Notes under the pieces: model-generated
The model's database searches: none
Told to the model about the DNA's origin: nothing
Seen by the model: only the letters and a program-made list of their open reading frames with translations
Program-made: the position numbers and the translations under genes
Source: Sthenelais limicola
Taxonomy: Eukaryota; Annelida; Polychaeta; Phyllodocida; Sigalionidae
DNA length: 64,000 nt
Direction: 5' to 3'
NCBI GenBank assembly: GCA_942159475.1
Contig: OW804094.1
Coordinates: 10,697,555 to 10,761,554, forward strand
Part shown: positions 1-10,779 of the stretch, piece by piece
Numbering within the stretch: the first letter of the stretch is position 1
Layout of the letters: each line of letters starts with the position of its first letter

Positions 1-293
1 CAGAGAACAATCATGAATATTCGTAATTTATGTTAATTCATGTCAATTTATGCTAATTCATGTTAATCTATGCTAAATATCAATGGTTTCCATTCCTGAT
101 GCACTGGTCCAACACACTGTCAGAGGGAAGGACAAACATGAATAATCATCATTTATGTTAATTCATGTTAATTCATGTTAATTATCAATCACTTCTATTC
201 CTGAGTTCCTGAAAAGAATGGAAGAAAATGTAGAAAATGTTTAATTTTTGACCGACGTTAACTGAGAGCTTTAAGTGGGTAGAATCTGCTTAC

Positions 294-492
294 CTGACTC
301 TCTTATCATCCCTGATCATCTCATAGGCATCATTGTATATGTAGCCCAGTAGGCCGTCCACTAGATGTATCACACCATTGTTGACCGTTAGATTGGCTAC
401 CACTGGTACTAGGTCCGAGGCTGTGCGTCCAAATGGGTTGTACTGGATGGTGGACAGCACCTTGACCCGTCCACATGAGTTGGACACATACA
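294..492 (-). CDS. Gene B exon: FAS1 domain 2, part C
   Basis: 199 nt, phase 1 to 2, acceptor GTTTGCAG, donor CAG|GTAAGC. It encodes LYVSNSCGRVKVLSTIQ (the first codon is split), then ANLTVNNGVIHLVDGLLG and YIYNDAYEMIRDDKRV. Highly similar to gene A exon 7 outside that exon's Asn-rich insert. NLT is a possible N-glycosylation site that gene A replaces with DLT. Confidence 0.9.
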
Positions 493-3400
493 CTGCAAAC
501 ATGGAATAGGAGTTTAGTATTTCGTATAGTATTTCGACTAATTGTGTGTCGGGAAACATGTGTCTTTGCTGGGGATGTGTGGAAGAAGGAATGCCATTAC
601 TCCCGATTAATCTGCCACCTCCTTCCTGATAAAAACAATCATGACATCTATACATAGATTTCACTGACGTCACGGCCATCGCCATGTCTGGGGTCTCGTT
701 AGATGGCTATGTATGCTGGATACTTGAAAATACCGTTTTCTGGCTGTTTTAACCTTTACCAGTTTTAATCTGCCTCAACAATACCTTCCTGATAGGTTAG
801 ATAATCTGCCTTTAGTGTAGTATTACCCAAGTATCTGCCCTTGTGAGGTTTATCAACTTTGTTTTGATAACCATGCCGTAGACGGCAACGACAGGGCTGA
901 CCCGGGACATGGCGGCCAGTAGGATTCCCCAGCCTACCGGGTGACGTCATGTGAAATTTATGTATACTACTCATTATCCCATATTTAAGTAGAGGCTTGT
1001 ATGTATACTGTATCTTTGGCTGGACAATTACTAGTAAAGTAGCTAAATATACTGTATATAGGATGGCCTTACAAACGCATGGATATATTCCATATACTGC
1101 CATTGGCTATTATTACAAGCTACGGGCTCCCCGCTGTCATGCGCACCAAATACATGTATAATTACTGGTTACCTAACATTAATAGTTTTGGTCACATATA
1201 GCACCACCTATACTAGTGACATAAATAAAAGTGTCTTGATAGATACCTGGATGATGATGTGTAAGTCATGTTATTTTGTACATGGGTATTGATATATGGT
1301 ATCAGATCTCAATACATAAACATTGGCGATGGAGGAATATGGTACTTACATTCATTGTTGACAGCTATAGGTTTAATAGCACCCTCTAGTGCAGTTATAG
1401 AGGCTAGCCCCTCCCCCTTCCGCTCTGCCTCCTCTCTCTCTAACTCCAGTAGTGGAGAGTGCCACACAGCTCCTACATCCGCTGCTTCCGCTCCGGCACG
1501 CTGGCTAGCAATGATATGCCTCCGTATTAACTGAAATAAAGAGTTGGAATTATGTTATAATATCATTAAAATGTATATCGCCTGGCGGAGCTGGCGAACA
1601 ACACTAGGGTCAGAACTCTAGGCACAGACAACATGCAGGCTCACTTCACCTCTGATGCTTACGGTAAGCTCCAACCATATGTGATGTGTTTCAGGGAAAT
1701 GAGTCACAAGTCGCAAAATTTATATTATTCAAAGTGTTTTTATTACAAGATTTCTTTATTGAAATGCTCTGATTCTTAGAGGGTTCAGCACTTATAGACA
1801 TATGAATCCATGTCACAAATGTCAGGACATTGTATTAAATCTTTGCGTTTTGAATGCCTTCATACAGGGTATATTTAGTTACTTTACTGGTAATTACCCA
1901 TCCAGAAACATTGCAAACTTTTATTTCAAAAATAAAAATATCAAGCTTAAATATAGAAATACTTATAAGGTGTCGTAGTGTTTACATTCATTGGAATCAC
2001 CTTGATCTCCTCTTTTCAAATATGATGATATCTTAAAATATATTGTTTGCGACTTGTGACTCATTTTCCAGAAACATCACAAATGACTATACAAATTAAA
2101 TGTGTATTGATGTTTTGACAATTTTGAAATAAAATACCAGAGAATTGAATGTTTGTTTTTATCGTGTGAGTAGCAAATATTTAATGTTGTTTGAGGAAAA
2201 AAATCTGTAAAAATCGAAGCATTTGTCCTGTATATTTGATGTAACCATGTTATACCACCAATTAATTTAATACCTGCTGTATCGATGTTAAACTGACTTA
2301 AATTAGTATTACATCTGTGACAGTAAATTTTTGTACTTGGGTTTGCCATGAGATTATCATTATATGAAAATGGACTCAATCAAATTTATTAAAAAAAACT
2401 AATGGAAGCATATATATTTGCAGTATGACATACCTTGTTGAGTCCCTGTGAGTCAGACTTGAGTTTGGCCATCTGTTCAGTGTTGAGGCTGGCCAGGGCC
2501 CTGTCTGTGGGTACAAACACTGTGACCAGGGAGGCCTCAGAGTTAATGATGTTATACGGAGTGTCTATCAACCTCTGGGAGGCCTCCAGTATCTCTGTAA
2601 ACTTACTGTAATATACACAATAGTGGATTAGTGTGTGACCAGGGAGTTAATCATGTTATACGGAGTGTCTATCAACCTCTGTGATGCCTCCAGTATCTCT
2701 GTAAACTTACTGTAACATACACAATAGGGGAGTTTGCATAGCCGCCATTTTGAATCTTGATTCGCATGGAATTATCGGACTAATGGTACAGTATAAAATC
2801 TATAGAAAACATGCCATGTCCAGCATGGATTATTTATCTGTCATCTTATGTCGATTTCCATGTGTTTTACATGTTACCCTAAGACAAGCCTCCATCTTTC
2901 CCATCATGCATTTGGCTTTCATAGATCATGTTAAAATATTGGTCGATCTATTGTAGCATGCATATACAATGCAGAAAATATATTGCTATGATAGGTCTAA
3001 TTAAGGCATACGCAGCATAATGATTATAAATTATCATTTTAGTAACAAAAATCATTCATTTATTTTTAGAAGGTAATGTTATGATTTTACTAATATTTTC
3101 TAAATCAGATGAATAGTTTTTGCATAATTACCTGGTGCGAGTCTCCACCTCTCTCTGGGTGGCCTTGGTGGTAATGTAGCTTAGGGCCGTCGACTTGTTA
3201 GCCACCTGGTGTAGAAATGTGTCAATGATATGCACCATGCCATTGTCTGCCGGGATGGACTCCAGTATCTCAGCTCCATTCACAAACTGCACCTGAAGGT
3301 GGTTAATTAGTAATTAGTAACATTCATATGTGGGTCAGGTCACAAGAAAATGTACAATCAGCAACTCTACACATTAATGAAATCCTGCTGAATTCGACTG

Positions 3401-5773
3401 AAAAATGATGAATACTGGGTATATCTGAGTATATTTGGCATTTAGTTGATTCAAAAGATGTGTTTGGTTATGTTGACTTGTGTTGGATTGTATTGAAGTT
3501 GAAATGCGTCCTTTAATAAGAACCCGAAACCCTCATTACACATTACTGATACACTGATAATGGGTGAAATTTTCAGAAAATGCACAATTCACATTCAGAA
3601 ACCCTCCAAATAACCCGAATTTAATACAAAAAATGAGACTCAAAACACAATTCAACATAACCAAAGCACTTGTTTAAATAATTAATTTCATAGTTCTTAG
3701 GCTACATTAACAACTTAACAAATTCTTGCAATTTTCGATATAAATGTTGCCAAATATTTGTATGTCAGATTTCAACAGAATCAATTCCAGGATGCACTGT
3801 AACAGACATGCGCAGTGGCACATGCAAACCCCCTATAGCCTCGGATTTTGAAAGAAAAGAACTGATGGGAAAACAAAATGTAAATAAATAGAACAGATGG
3901 GAGCACCGTACTGCTCCTTCAGTCACAATCATTCACATTCTATCGTTTTGAGTGGAAATATTATGGGGTCAGATTTTCAGAAAATGTACAATTTGCAGCT
4001 CTACACATTTAATAAATTCTGCTAAATTATTAAATGATAAATGATAAATGATAAATACTGGGTATATCTGCGTATATTCGCTATTGAGTTGATTCAAAGG
4101 ATGTGTTTGGTTATGTTGAATTGTGTTTTGAGTCAGATTTTTGGTATTATATTCGGGTTAGTGAGGAGGGTTTCTAAATGTGAACTGGGCATTTTCTGGA
4201 AATTTCACCCATATCCAATTGATTACTTACATCGATGCCATTGCGGGAAGCCCTCCTGAAGAAGAGTTTGGGTGTGTCTGTTGCACTCGACTCTAGTACC
4301 ACATCCCCCAGGTCTGATACCTGCAGTGGTGCTCCCCCATTGCTCGCCTGAGCTGTAATAGAACAACAATACACTGGTCAGACTGGACTCTAGTACCACA
4401 TCCCCCAGGTCTGATACCTGCAGTGGTGCTCCCCCATTGCTCGCCTGAGCTGTAATAGAACAACAATACACTGGTCAGACTGGACTCTAGTACCACATCC
4501 CCCAGGTCTGATACCTGCAGTGGTGCTCCACCATTGCTCGCCTGAGCTGTAGTAATAGAGCAACAATATAGTAATTATAGTAATAGAACAACAATATATT
4601 GTCATGTGTCACAGGGAAATAAATCACAAGATATCATCATATTTGAAAAGAAGAGATCAAACTTAAAGGGTCAGTAACCCCCAAAACGTTATTAGAAATT
4701 CAACTTCTTTGCTATCATTCCCAATGTAGCGGCCCCAGTGGTACTTAATGTAACCTAATATTTAGTGAGTTTTACCCATTTAAATGAGGGGAAAAGTAGT
4801 TCCACAGTTTAACACTCCATTCAGGGCGCCACTGTTAGCCTACATCACAAGGTAGCGAAATCTTGAAATGACCATGAACCCCTTTACTGAACTTTTAAGC
4901 AGATTTGAATGATGGTAAACATGAAGGAATCTAATAAGTACTTCGATATCTTATGTTTGATATATAAATTTATGCTTGAAAAATGTTTGCAATATTTCTG
5001 GGCGGATATTTACTAGTAAAGCAGCTAAATATACTCTAAAAATTACTACAAAAAGAATAACATTCTCAGAAAGAGGTCTTATGAATAAAACACTTTGAAA
5101 AATATCACTTTTGTGACTTGTGACTCATTTTTCTGGAAGACGTCACATATGTGATTGATCAATCATCAAATGTGATCCGTTTTAGGAAAGTCACAAAGTC
5201 ACAAAACATGGATTTTGAGGTATCACCATGTTTGAAAAGAGGAAATTAAGCTGGTTCCAATGATAGTAAACATTAGAACACCTAATAAGTATTTCTATAT
5301 TTTAGATTTTATATTTTTATTTTTAAAAAAAAAGTTTGTAATGTTTCTAGATGGGTAATTACCAGAAAAGTAACTAAATATACTCCAAATCAAAGTCATC
5401 AAAATGCAAGGATATATTTAATACAATGGCCCAAAATTTGGTACATGGATTCATATGTCTATAAGTGCTAAACCCTCTAAAAATCAGACTATTCTTACTA
5501 TGAGAACTTATAAATAAATCACTTTGAAAAATACCAATTTAGCGACTTGTGATTCATTTTCCTGAAACACATGACATCCTTGGACTTACTCATGTGATAC
5601 AGGGCGACGACCTCCCTGCGCTTGTCTATGGTCTGAGTGCGACCCGCCAGGTCCAGTAACACGTCCTTGGGTGTGTTAGCCATGCCGCCATTGTTGGGTG
5701 CAAACACAGTAAACATCACGTCCGTATCACCCAGCACCTTATACACCTTAGTTCTGCTCAGCAACTTCTGGAA
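294..5773 (-). CDS. Gene B: tandem paralog of gene A, FAS1 domains 1 and 2 (partial, runs off left edge)
   Basis: Six minus-strand exons (5773-5590, 4352-4231, 3292-3132, 2605-2434, 1530-1350, 492-294) total 1019 nt. They match gene A exons 2-7 one for one in order, phase and FAS1 sub-segment. All are open, have GT/AG borders and join in frame, so this part looks functional. The first exon starts in phase 0 inside domain 1, so a signal-peptide exon is expected between 5.8 and 15.1 kb; I could not identify it. The last visible exon ends in phase 2, so the gene continues to the left, probably with domains 3 and 4. Sequence has drifted strongly in parts A and B of each domain but the closing segments are similar, so the duplication is old. 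A pseudogene missing its 5' end cannot be excluded. Confidence 0.78.
651..966. mobile_element. F6 element
   Basis: ATAGATTTCACTGACGTCAC at the left and GTGACGTCATGTGAAATTTAT at the right form imperfect terminal repeats. A second copy lies at 8860-9186. Confidence 0.6.
1350..1530 (-). CDS. Gene B exon: FAS1 domain 2, part B
   Basis: 181 nt, phase 0 to 1, acceptor TATTTCAG, donor AAT|GTAAGT. It starts LIRRHIIASQRAG with the conserved His, continues VGAVWHSPLLELE and a Glu/Arg-rich helix, and ends IKPIAVNNE. It matches gene A exon 6 without that exon's Gly run. Confidence 0.9.
1580..1669 (+). pseudogene. Inverted, 5'-truncated copy of FAS1 domain-3 part-B exon, with donor site
   Basis: On the plus strand, opposite to gene B and inside its intron, 84 coding bases plus the GTAAGC donor match gene A exon 9 with only four substitutions. 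Three of the four are silent third-position changes; the fourth changes Gly to Ala. The reading frame is open (LAELANNTRVRTLGTDNMQA and on to DAY). The first third of the exon and its acceptor are missing; similarity stops at 1580. No plus-strand partner exons were found. Confidence 0.75.
1681..2080. mobile_element. F1 MITE, full length
   Basis: 400 bp with long terminal inverted repeats: GTGATGTGTTTCAGGGAAAT then 'GAGTCACAAGTCGCAAAA' at the left, the complement at the right. No coding sequence. Other copies are flanked by TAT-like bases, suggesting TA target sites. It begins 17 nt after the donor of the inverted exon fragment at 1580-1663. Confidence 0.8.
2434..2605 (-). CDS. Gene B exon: FAS1 domain 2, part A
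   Basis: 172 nt, phase 2 to 0, acceptor ATATTACAG, donor AAG|GTATGT. It encodes KFTEILEASQRLIDTPYN and then LVTVFVPTDRALASL, the first FAS1 motif. A partial second copy of this exon with its own acceptor lies just upstream (2634-2727) and runs into an in-frame stop. Confidence 0.9.
2520..2727 (-). repeat. Tandem duplication of acceptor and first half of gene B domain-2 part-A exon
   Basis: Copy 1 (about 2520-2629) includes the real exon start; copy 2 (2634-2727) repeats it 104 nt upstream, with the acceptor TGTTACAG kept. In copy 2 the exon reads KFTEILEASQRLIDTPYN and then, because of a small deletion, stops at TAA after about 26 codons. Confidence 0.8.
3132..3292 (-). CDS. Gene B exon: FAS1 domain 1, part C
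   Basis: 161 nt, phase 0 to 2, acceptor CCTTCAG, donor CAG|GTAATT. It encodes VQFVNGAEILESIPADNG, then MVHIIDTFLHQVANKSTA, the closing FAS1 signature and a linker helix. It matches gene A exon 4. Confidence 0.9.
3331..3682. mobile_element. Two adjacent degraded F2 MITE copies
   Basis: A first copy starts TGGGTCAGGTCACAAGAAAA at 3331. A second, truncated one starts TGGGTGAAATTTTCAGAAAA at 3561 in the opposite internal orientation. Both lie in the gene B intron upstream of exon 3132-3292. Confidence 0.6.
3964..4211. mobile_element. F2 MITE next to a gene B splice donor
   Basis: Starts GGGGTCAGATTTTCAGAAAA and ends 'CATTTTCTGGAAATTTCACCC', 19 nt below the end of exon 4231-4352 and therefore just inside the 5' end of the intron. 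Confidence 0.7.
4231..4352 (-). CDS. Gene B exon: FAS1 domain 1, part B
   Basis: 122 nt, phase 1 to 0, acceptor CTATTACAG, donor GAT|GTAAGT. It encodes QASNGGAPLQVSDLGDVVLE and on to KLFFRRASRNGID. Its acceptor and first half are repeated twice more upstream at a 97-nt period (to about 4580), so three equivalent acceptors exist; only this one leads into the complete exon with a proper donor. Confidence 0.85.
4290..4580 (-). repeat. Three tandem 97-bp copies covering a splice acceptor and half an exon
   Basis: The same block begins at 4290, 4387 and 4484 (exact 97-nt spacing), with very few differences. On the minus strand each copy has CTATTACAG or a close variant followed by the first ~62 nt of the part-B exon. 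Only the 3'-most copy (lowest coordinates) continues into the full exon; the other two run into the next copy. 97 is not a multiple of three, so including an extra copy would shift the frame. Confidence 0.85.
4601..5147. mobile_element. F1 MITE interrupted by an F3 element
   Basis: Left end GTCATGTGTCACAGGGAAAT, right end 'GACTTGTGACTCATTTTTCTGG'-like. An F3 copy occupies 4664-4896 in its middle, so F3 inserted after F1. Confidence 0.65.
4664..4896. mobile_element. F3 element, TTAA-flanked
   Basis: Starts TTAAAGGGTCAGTAACCCCC and ends CCTTTACTGAACTTTTAA; 13 of the first 15 bases are complementary between ends, and TTAA is present at both borders, as in piggyBac-type insertions. A second copy lies at 9438-9650. 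Confidence 0.6.
5172..5576. mobile_element. F1 MITE against a gene B splice donor
   Basis: GTGATCCGTTTTAGGAAAGT to 'CATTTTCCTGAAACACATGAC', ending 13 nt below exon 5590-5773, so intron position +14 onward is transposon. Confidence 0.75.
5590..5773 (-). CDS. Gene B exon: FAS1 domain 1, part A
   Basis: 184 nt, phase 0 to 1, acceptor TTATTACAG, donor TGA|GTAAGT. It encodes FQKLLSRTKVYKVLG and then MFTVFAPNNGGMANTP, the first FAS1 motif, ending VVALYHM with the Tyr-His of the second motif. Length and phase equal gene A exon 2. A full MITE (5172-5576) ends 13 nt past the donor. Confidence 0.9.
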
Positions 5774-6604
5774 CTGTAATAATAATAATTTGTATTTGTA
5801 AACGTTATATTTCGATCTTGATCACATTAAGGGGACAATTCCCCGGCATCAGGAGGTTTGCGAGCCCTCTTTAAGGCACTAATGATCCCTGGCTGCCAAC
5901 AAGTCCACTTTTGTGGGAGACGAAAGTGGTACATAGCAAACTAAATTATGTAACTATGTTTGATAAGTTCTGTTTTGATTATTTCTGGTAATGGCAATGT
6001 TGAATTAAACAATTCAGTTATTAAAAATTGATACATAATAAAGGATACAAATCATTGGGGTTGAAACACTTATACTTGAGTAAAACATGAGGATAAATGA
6101 TACAGTTTGTTATAAATTCTTTATTTGCAAGACGAAGAGATACACACTTGGTTATGCCCTTCAGATTTTAGAATCTGGTCTTCCAGTGCATGCCATGCTA
6201 TAGACCGATAGTATAGACTAAAGAAACTAACTAAGTACAAGATAACATAATATAACAGTAAAATGGTGAGGTATTTTCCGTATTTGATGACAAATTTGAA
6301 AATGATATTACAATAACATACTAATACAGTGAGGTGGCAGACAGTTTAACTATTGTTGTTTCCCCACTTGTCTTCACACTTGTGAGCTTTGGTGGGTAGT
6401 TTATTCCACTGAACTTCACAAACTTGAAAGTAGATTTACCAGGGATTATTAGTAACTTTTTTTATAACAATTGTATTCAAAATATCCTGCCTTCCTGGCT
6501 TTTACAATGCTAAACATGTCATTTTGCCACTCTTTAGTAGTTCCCTTTTGTTTTCCATCTCATTAATTGTTTTATTTTATTGGGTTTTTTTTATCATTTT
6601 TTTT

Positions 6605-6830
6605 TATTCATAGCGGGAGGTCTGGGATTCAATCCCAGGCCGGTGCCGAGTAGAGTGAGTTTTCATCCTGGGTTCCTCCCAAAGGTTTCTCACTTGAAAG
6701 GCATTCAGAAAATGTTCGAAATTCAAAATTCCAAATTCATGGTCCCCGACGTAAAGCTGTAATTGTAAAGGCCTACGGCCTATATCCACGTATAGTGGTG
6801 TGCCAGCGTCATTGAACAAATGCCTTCCAG
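6605..6830 (+). repeat. Possible SINE fragment with a tRNA-like T-arm
   Basis: CTGGGATTCAATCCCAG is a five-base-pair stem with a TTCAAT loop, like the T-arm/B-box of a tRNA. It is followed by CGGTGCCGAGTAGAGTGAG and TCCTGGGTTCCTCCCAAAGG. No A box or complete tRNA was seen. Confidence 0.35.
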
Positions 6831-7162
6831 GCCATATATTATATTATTATATAGGCCCTAATGTTAATTACATCGCCTTTAATTTGTGTTTTATTCGTCC
6901 AGTACAGATTGTATCGTGATTTTATTATGGTGAAACAACCTCTGCCGGTGTATGTAGGATCTCACGGACATGAAAATATATAGTTGTCACATTTTGGAGT
7001 CATTTCATTTTTTAATTTCACTGATATCTTCATATGTTGGGCTCGGTTTTCTTTTAAACTCACACATTTAGGTATTGATGTCAGTCCCTTTTCATTGGTT
7101 GGAGAATTAGAGAGGCTAAGGTCGAATTAAGCAAGAAAAGTGACTTAAATGGGGTTCTGTTT

Positions 7163-7255
7163 GGGTTCAAACTGATCTCAAGACCATCAGAAAATGGGAA
7201 CTCACTCCTTCGGGGTTAGTCCCGTTTTCTGACGGGTCGAGATCAGCTTGAACCC
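7163..7255. repeat. Strong 93-nt hairpin
   Basis: Arms 7163-7202 and 7218-7255 (GGGTTCAAACTGATCTC and GAGATCAGCTTGAACCC at the base, CAGAAAATGGGA and CCCGTTTTCTG near the top) pair over about 33 of 38 positions around a 15-nt loop. Confidence 0.7.
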
Positions 7256-8469
7256 TTCATCGTGCCATTTGCTATTATCACACACTATATTTGGATGTTA
7301 AAATGTAGATTTAACTTGTTTGGCCTACAGTTTGGCTCGAGGAGGCTTGATTCACCACAATTTGTAGGCCTAAGTTACGCGGCTGGGAATGACATCATTT
7401 GTAACAGGTTTGTAGGTCAGGCCTATGCTGCGCCAACGAGATTGCGTCCTTTAGTCACGTGTAACCATGGAAGCCCGAAGTGATCGCGTGAACAGTTTAG
7501 ATCAACCAAACTGCACCCCCGAACTGGACCTTTCTAACTGCTCAGGTGTGTAATAATGGGATCCAATGGTTCTGCCGACCAGAGCTTTGGGTGGCAGAAC
7601 TAAGCTTGTGTTTATTTTCGGCGAAAATGAATTTCACACAGGGCCACAACCCATCGAAGAACAGAGTTTGTTATGACAAAAAACAACAAAGATGTTTTGT
7701 TTCCAGACATTTTTTATTTGTTTATTGCAAAACGATTCCAGCCTAGGTAAGAAAGCTCTGATAAATATATTCAAATTAATAAAATCTGTCTACTAACAGG
7801 AGTTAAAGAACACAATATAAGACCACATGACATTTCAGAGGACTTCTGTGGAAGCGTGGACATGCATCAATACAGATTTTTCTCATAATTGTGAAATGGG
7901 TAAGGTTTGGGTTTCCTTTAAGATTGAACAGCTGATAATGAATTTTGGATGACAGTTTCATCATTTTCACATATTTTCACTCGAAGATCTATTTCCCAAA
8001 GCTTTAGAAACAACACAAGCAACAAATATAATACCTTTGTCATAGATGAGATTCAATTTACATTGTTGATATTGGGTGGCCACGGTGATATACAAAATAT
8101 AGTAGGTTACACTTAAAAAGTTCATACATTCTGGGAAAACTAGAAATATTACCAGTATTATATCCCACCCACCCACTCCTGAAAGCTTAAATTTAAATTG
8201 TCAGTTTTAAATTATTTTTAGGCTCTATTTGCACAAAGTTGGGTGGCCATATTGATATAAAAACACCTAAAGTTAGGATATACTGTGGTATTTGGAGTAA
8301 ATGTACGTAAAAGATGTTATGGAACCTAGACAACAACCTTTAGATGTCCATTATATGTACAGCATGCAGAAAGTGCAAGATCATGTCACCACTCTTACCT
8401 TCCACGATTTTCATATTTACATGTTCACAACCGTCATAATTCTAACATTGAAACTAAAAAAAAAAGCCT

Positions 8470-8668
8470 AAAGGGTGGTCTCCACTGGCTGCTGTAAGCT
8501 CTGCAGTAAGCCTTGCGATGGTGCTGTGTTGTTGTGGAGTGGCGAGGTCCTGCCTACATCGTTAACTGACCATGTAGGCAAGGACTTTGTCATTCCTCTC
8601 CACCTACAGAACAAGGCTTGCAAGGCTTACCACAGAGCTTACCACAGCCAGTGGAGACCACCCTTTAA
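8470..8668. mobile_element. F4 foldback element
   Basis: AAAGGGTGGTCTCCACTGGC and its complement at 8668 form a long stem that continues through TAAGCTCTG and AAGCCTTGC on both arms. Two more copies: 30090-30287 and 63941-64000 (cut by the window end). Confidence 0.8.
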
Positions 8669-8859
8669 CAACCATAGCTATGTAATGAACTACTATACAC
8701 AATTTCAGGATAACACATCACTTATACATGTGCTCTATGGTGAGTGGGTGTATAATCCATTCACAGGACCTAATAACGTAACAGATTCTGTATATATGTA
8801 TAACAGTTTTCCTATCTCCCTTATAGTAAGCGAGAGGACGGAGTGAGAGCCTATATAGA

Positions 8860-9186
8860 TACATAGATTTCGCATGACGTCACATGCCTGGCTGGGGAAT
8901 CTCAGTGGCCGCCATCTCAGAGGTCAGCGCTACCCTTGTGTCTATAGCGTGTTTATAAAAACAAAGCTGATAAACCCCACAATGTTGGATACTTTAGTAA
9001 TAATTTACTAAAGAAAGATTATCTATCATATCAACAAAGGTTATTATGGGGTCATTAAAACTGGTAATGGTTAAAACAGCCGGAAAACAGTATTTTTGAG
9101 TCTTGGACATCTAACGTTTACACAGGGTAGCCCCCTAAAATGGCGACGCTCTCCTTGGCTTGTGACATCAGTGGAAACTATGCATA
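8860..9186. mobile_element. F6 element
   Basis: ACATAGATTTCGCATGACGT at the left, TTGTGACATCAGTGGAAACT at the right, shared internal blocks with 651-966 in part (TGGGGAATCT, GGCCGCCAT). Confidence 0.6.
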
Positions 9187-9437
9187 GTTGTACCCATGAT
9201 ACGAAGATATAAAAATATAAAATCCCCAAGATGTGGACGGTTTAGTATATAGTGGACTATAAGCACTAAACTACGGCTGGTTTTGATTTGTGAGCTTGTA
9301 AGGAAGGAAACAAAGATACAAAGATGTACTGAACCATCGATTGTACAACCTGATGAACTGTGGATGACCTGAGAGACACTGAGGTGTGTTCTACTGGGCT
9401 GTAGTAGATTCAACAAGCACAAGCAATGCCCAAGCCA

Positions 9438-9650
9438 TTTAAAGGGTCACTAAACCCCAAAATATCATGAGAAAATCAACTCTTTTGCTATTATTGACAA
9501 TGCAATGGCCCCAGTGGTACTCATTGCAACCTAACATTTAGTGAGTTTTACCCATTTAGATGAGGGGGAAAGTAGTTCCACAGTTTAACACTCCATTCAG
9601 GGCGCCACTGTTAGCCTACGTCACCAGGTAGCGAAATCTTGAAATGAGCA
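9438..9650. mobile_element. F3 element, right end truncated
   Basis: TTTAAAGGGTCACTAAACCC, then the same body as the 4664 copy (CACTCCATTCAGGGCGCCAC, 'GGTAGCGAAATCTTGAAATGA'). Similarity ends before the right terminal repeat. Confidence 0.6.
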
Positions 9651-10779
9651 TGCAATGTGCACAATATACTAGTTAGGACAGGTATTGTTTGCTCTTCACT
9701 TAATCTTAAATATTCCAAAGAATATTTCTTCTGCTAGAATAGTGTGGTTTCCCAAATATATTTGCACATGTGCGGGTGCCTTGGTACATATACATAATTA
9801 TGTATACTTATACATATTATGACTATTGTGCTAGTCTAGTATGAAAAGGTTTGGTAAGGAAGGTGTATGAAAATATAGAAGGTGTATGGAAATATAGACA
9901 CTTTATGTACTATTATTATACATGCACCCCTCTTGAGAGGTGCAATAAGTGGGGTGCAATAAAAATAGTCATACAGTACATGTACTATATGAATTAATTC
10001 GTCACCAAGTCGGCTAATTTTTTCAGATTTACACATGATACATCGTGCTTATGCGGACGAATCTTGTCCGATAAATTTTCGATTATTGCCGGCTCGTTCC
10101 ATTCTCTCTATGTATCATACAGGTTCATGGTTACATGTATATACAGGGTTAATCATGCTGCTCAGGGGTTATGTACTGGGCTAAATATGTACAAGTAACA
10201 CAATAGGGGCTTTGTATTAACCACCATTCAGGATTGTCTGAAAATGTAGGAATTTGGTGAGAATTACTCATATTTGCAGCTGAGAAAAGATCTTTTCACT
10301 TTTCTCACGGTATAAACATTGAAGTTCAGCAATTCATTCTTGACTATTTATCATTACACAATTCTTTAACCAAGTCAAGATTGGAATTTAATAGGGTGCA
10401 AATTAATTTGGGTTTTTTTTAAATATTTGTATTTATACTGGGTTTTCAGGGTTTTTCACTTGCCCCAGTATTTAAATTCCAATCTTTACAGTATATTCAT
10501 GATATGTTACCATGGTAACAAACATATCTATATCTCTCAAAATCCCTTACAGCTCAGACACCAGACAGTGTAATTTTTTAAGGCCCCCAATATAACAATA
10601 GAACAAGCAACATATATATATTCAGATCTGCCTTACAGTGAGTGTGAGTAAAAAGATATATGATACACACATTGCAACAGGTGAAATTAACAGTTGATAC
10701 AATGTACTTATCAGTTCTAACCAACCCAACCAACTTATCCCTGTAGACCCATGGGGGAATTGATCTCCATTCATTTTAC

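Noticed and set aside
6605..6640. Possible tRNA gene.
   Set aside because: Only the T-arm-like stem is present; acceptor, D and anticodon arms are missing.
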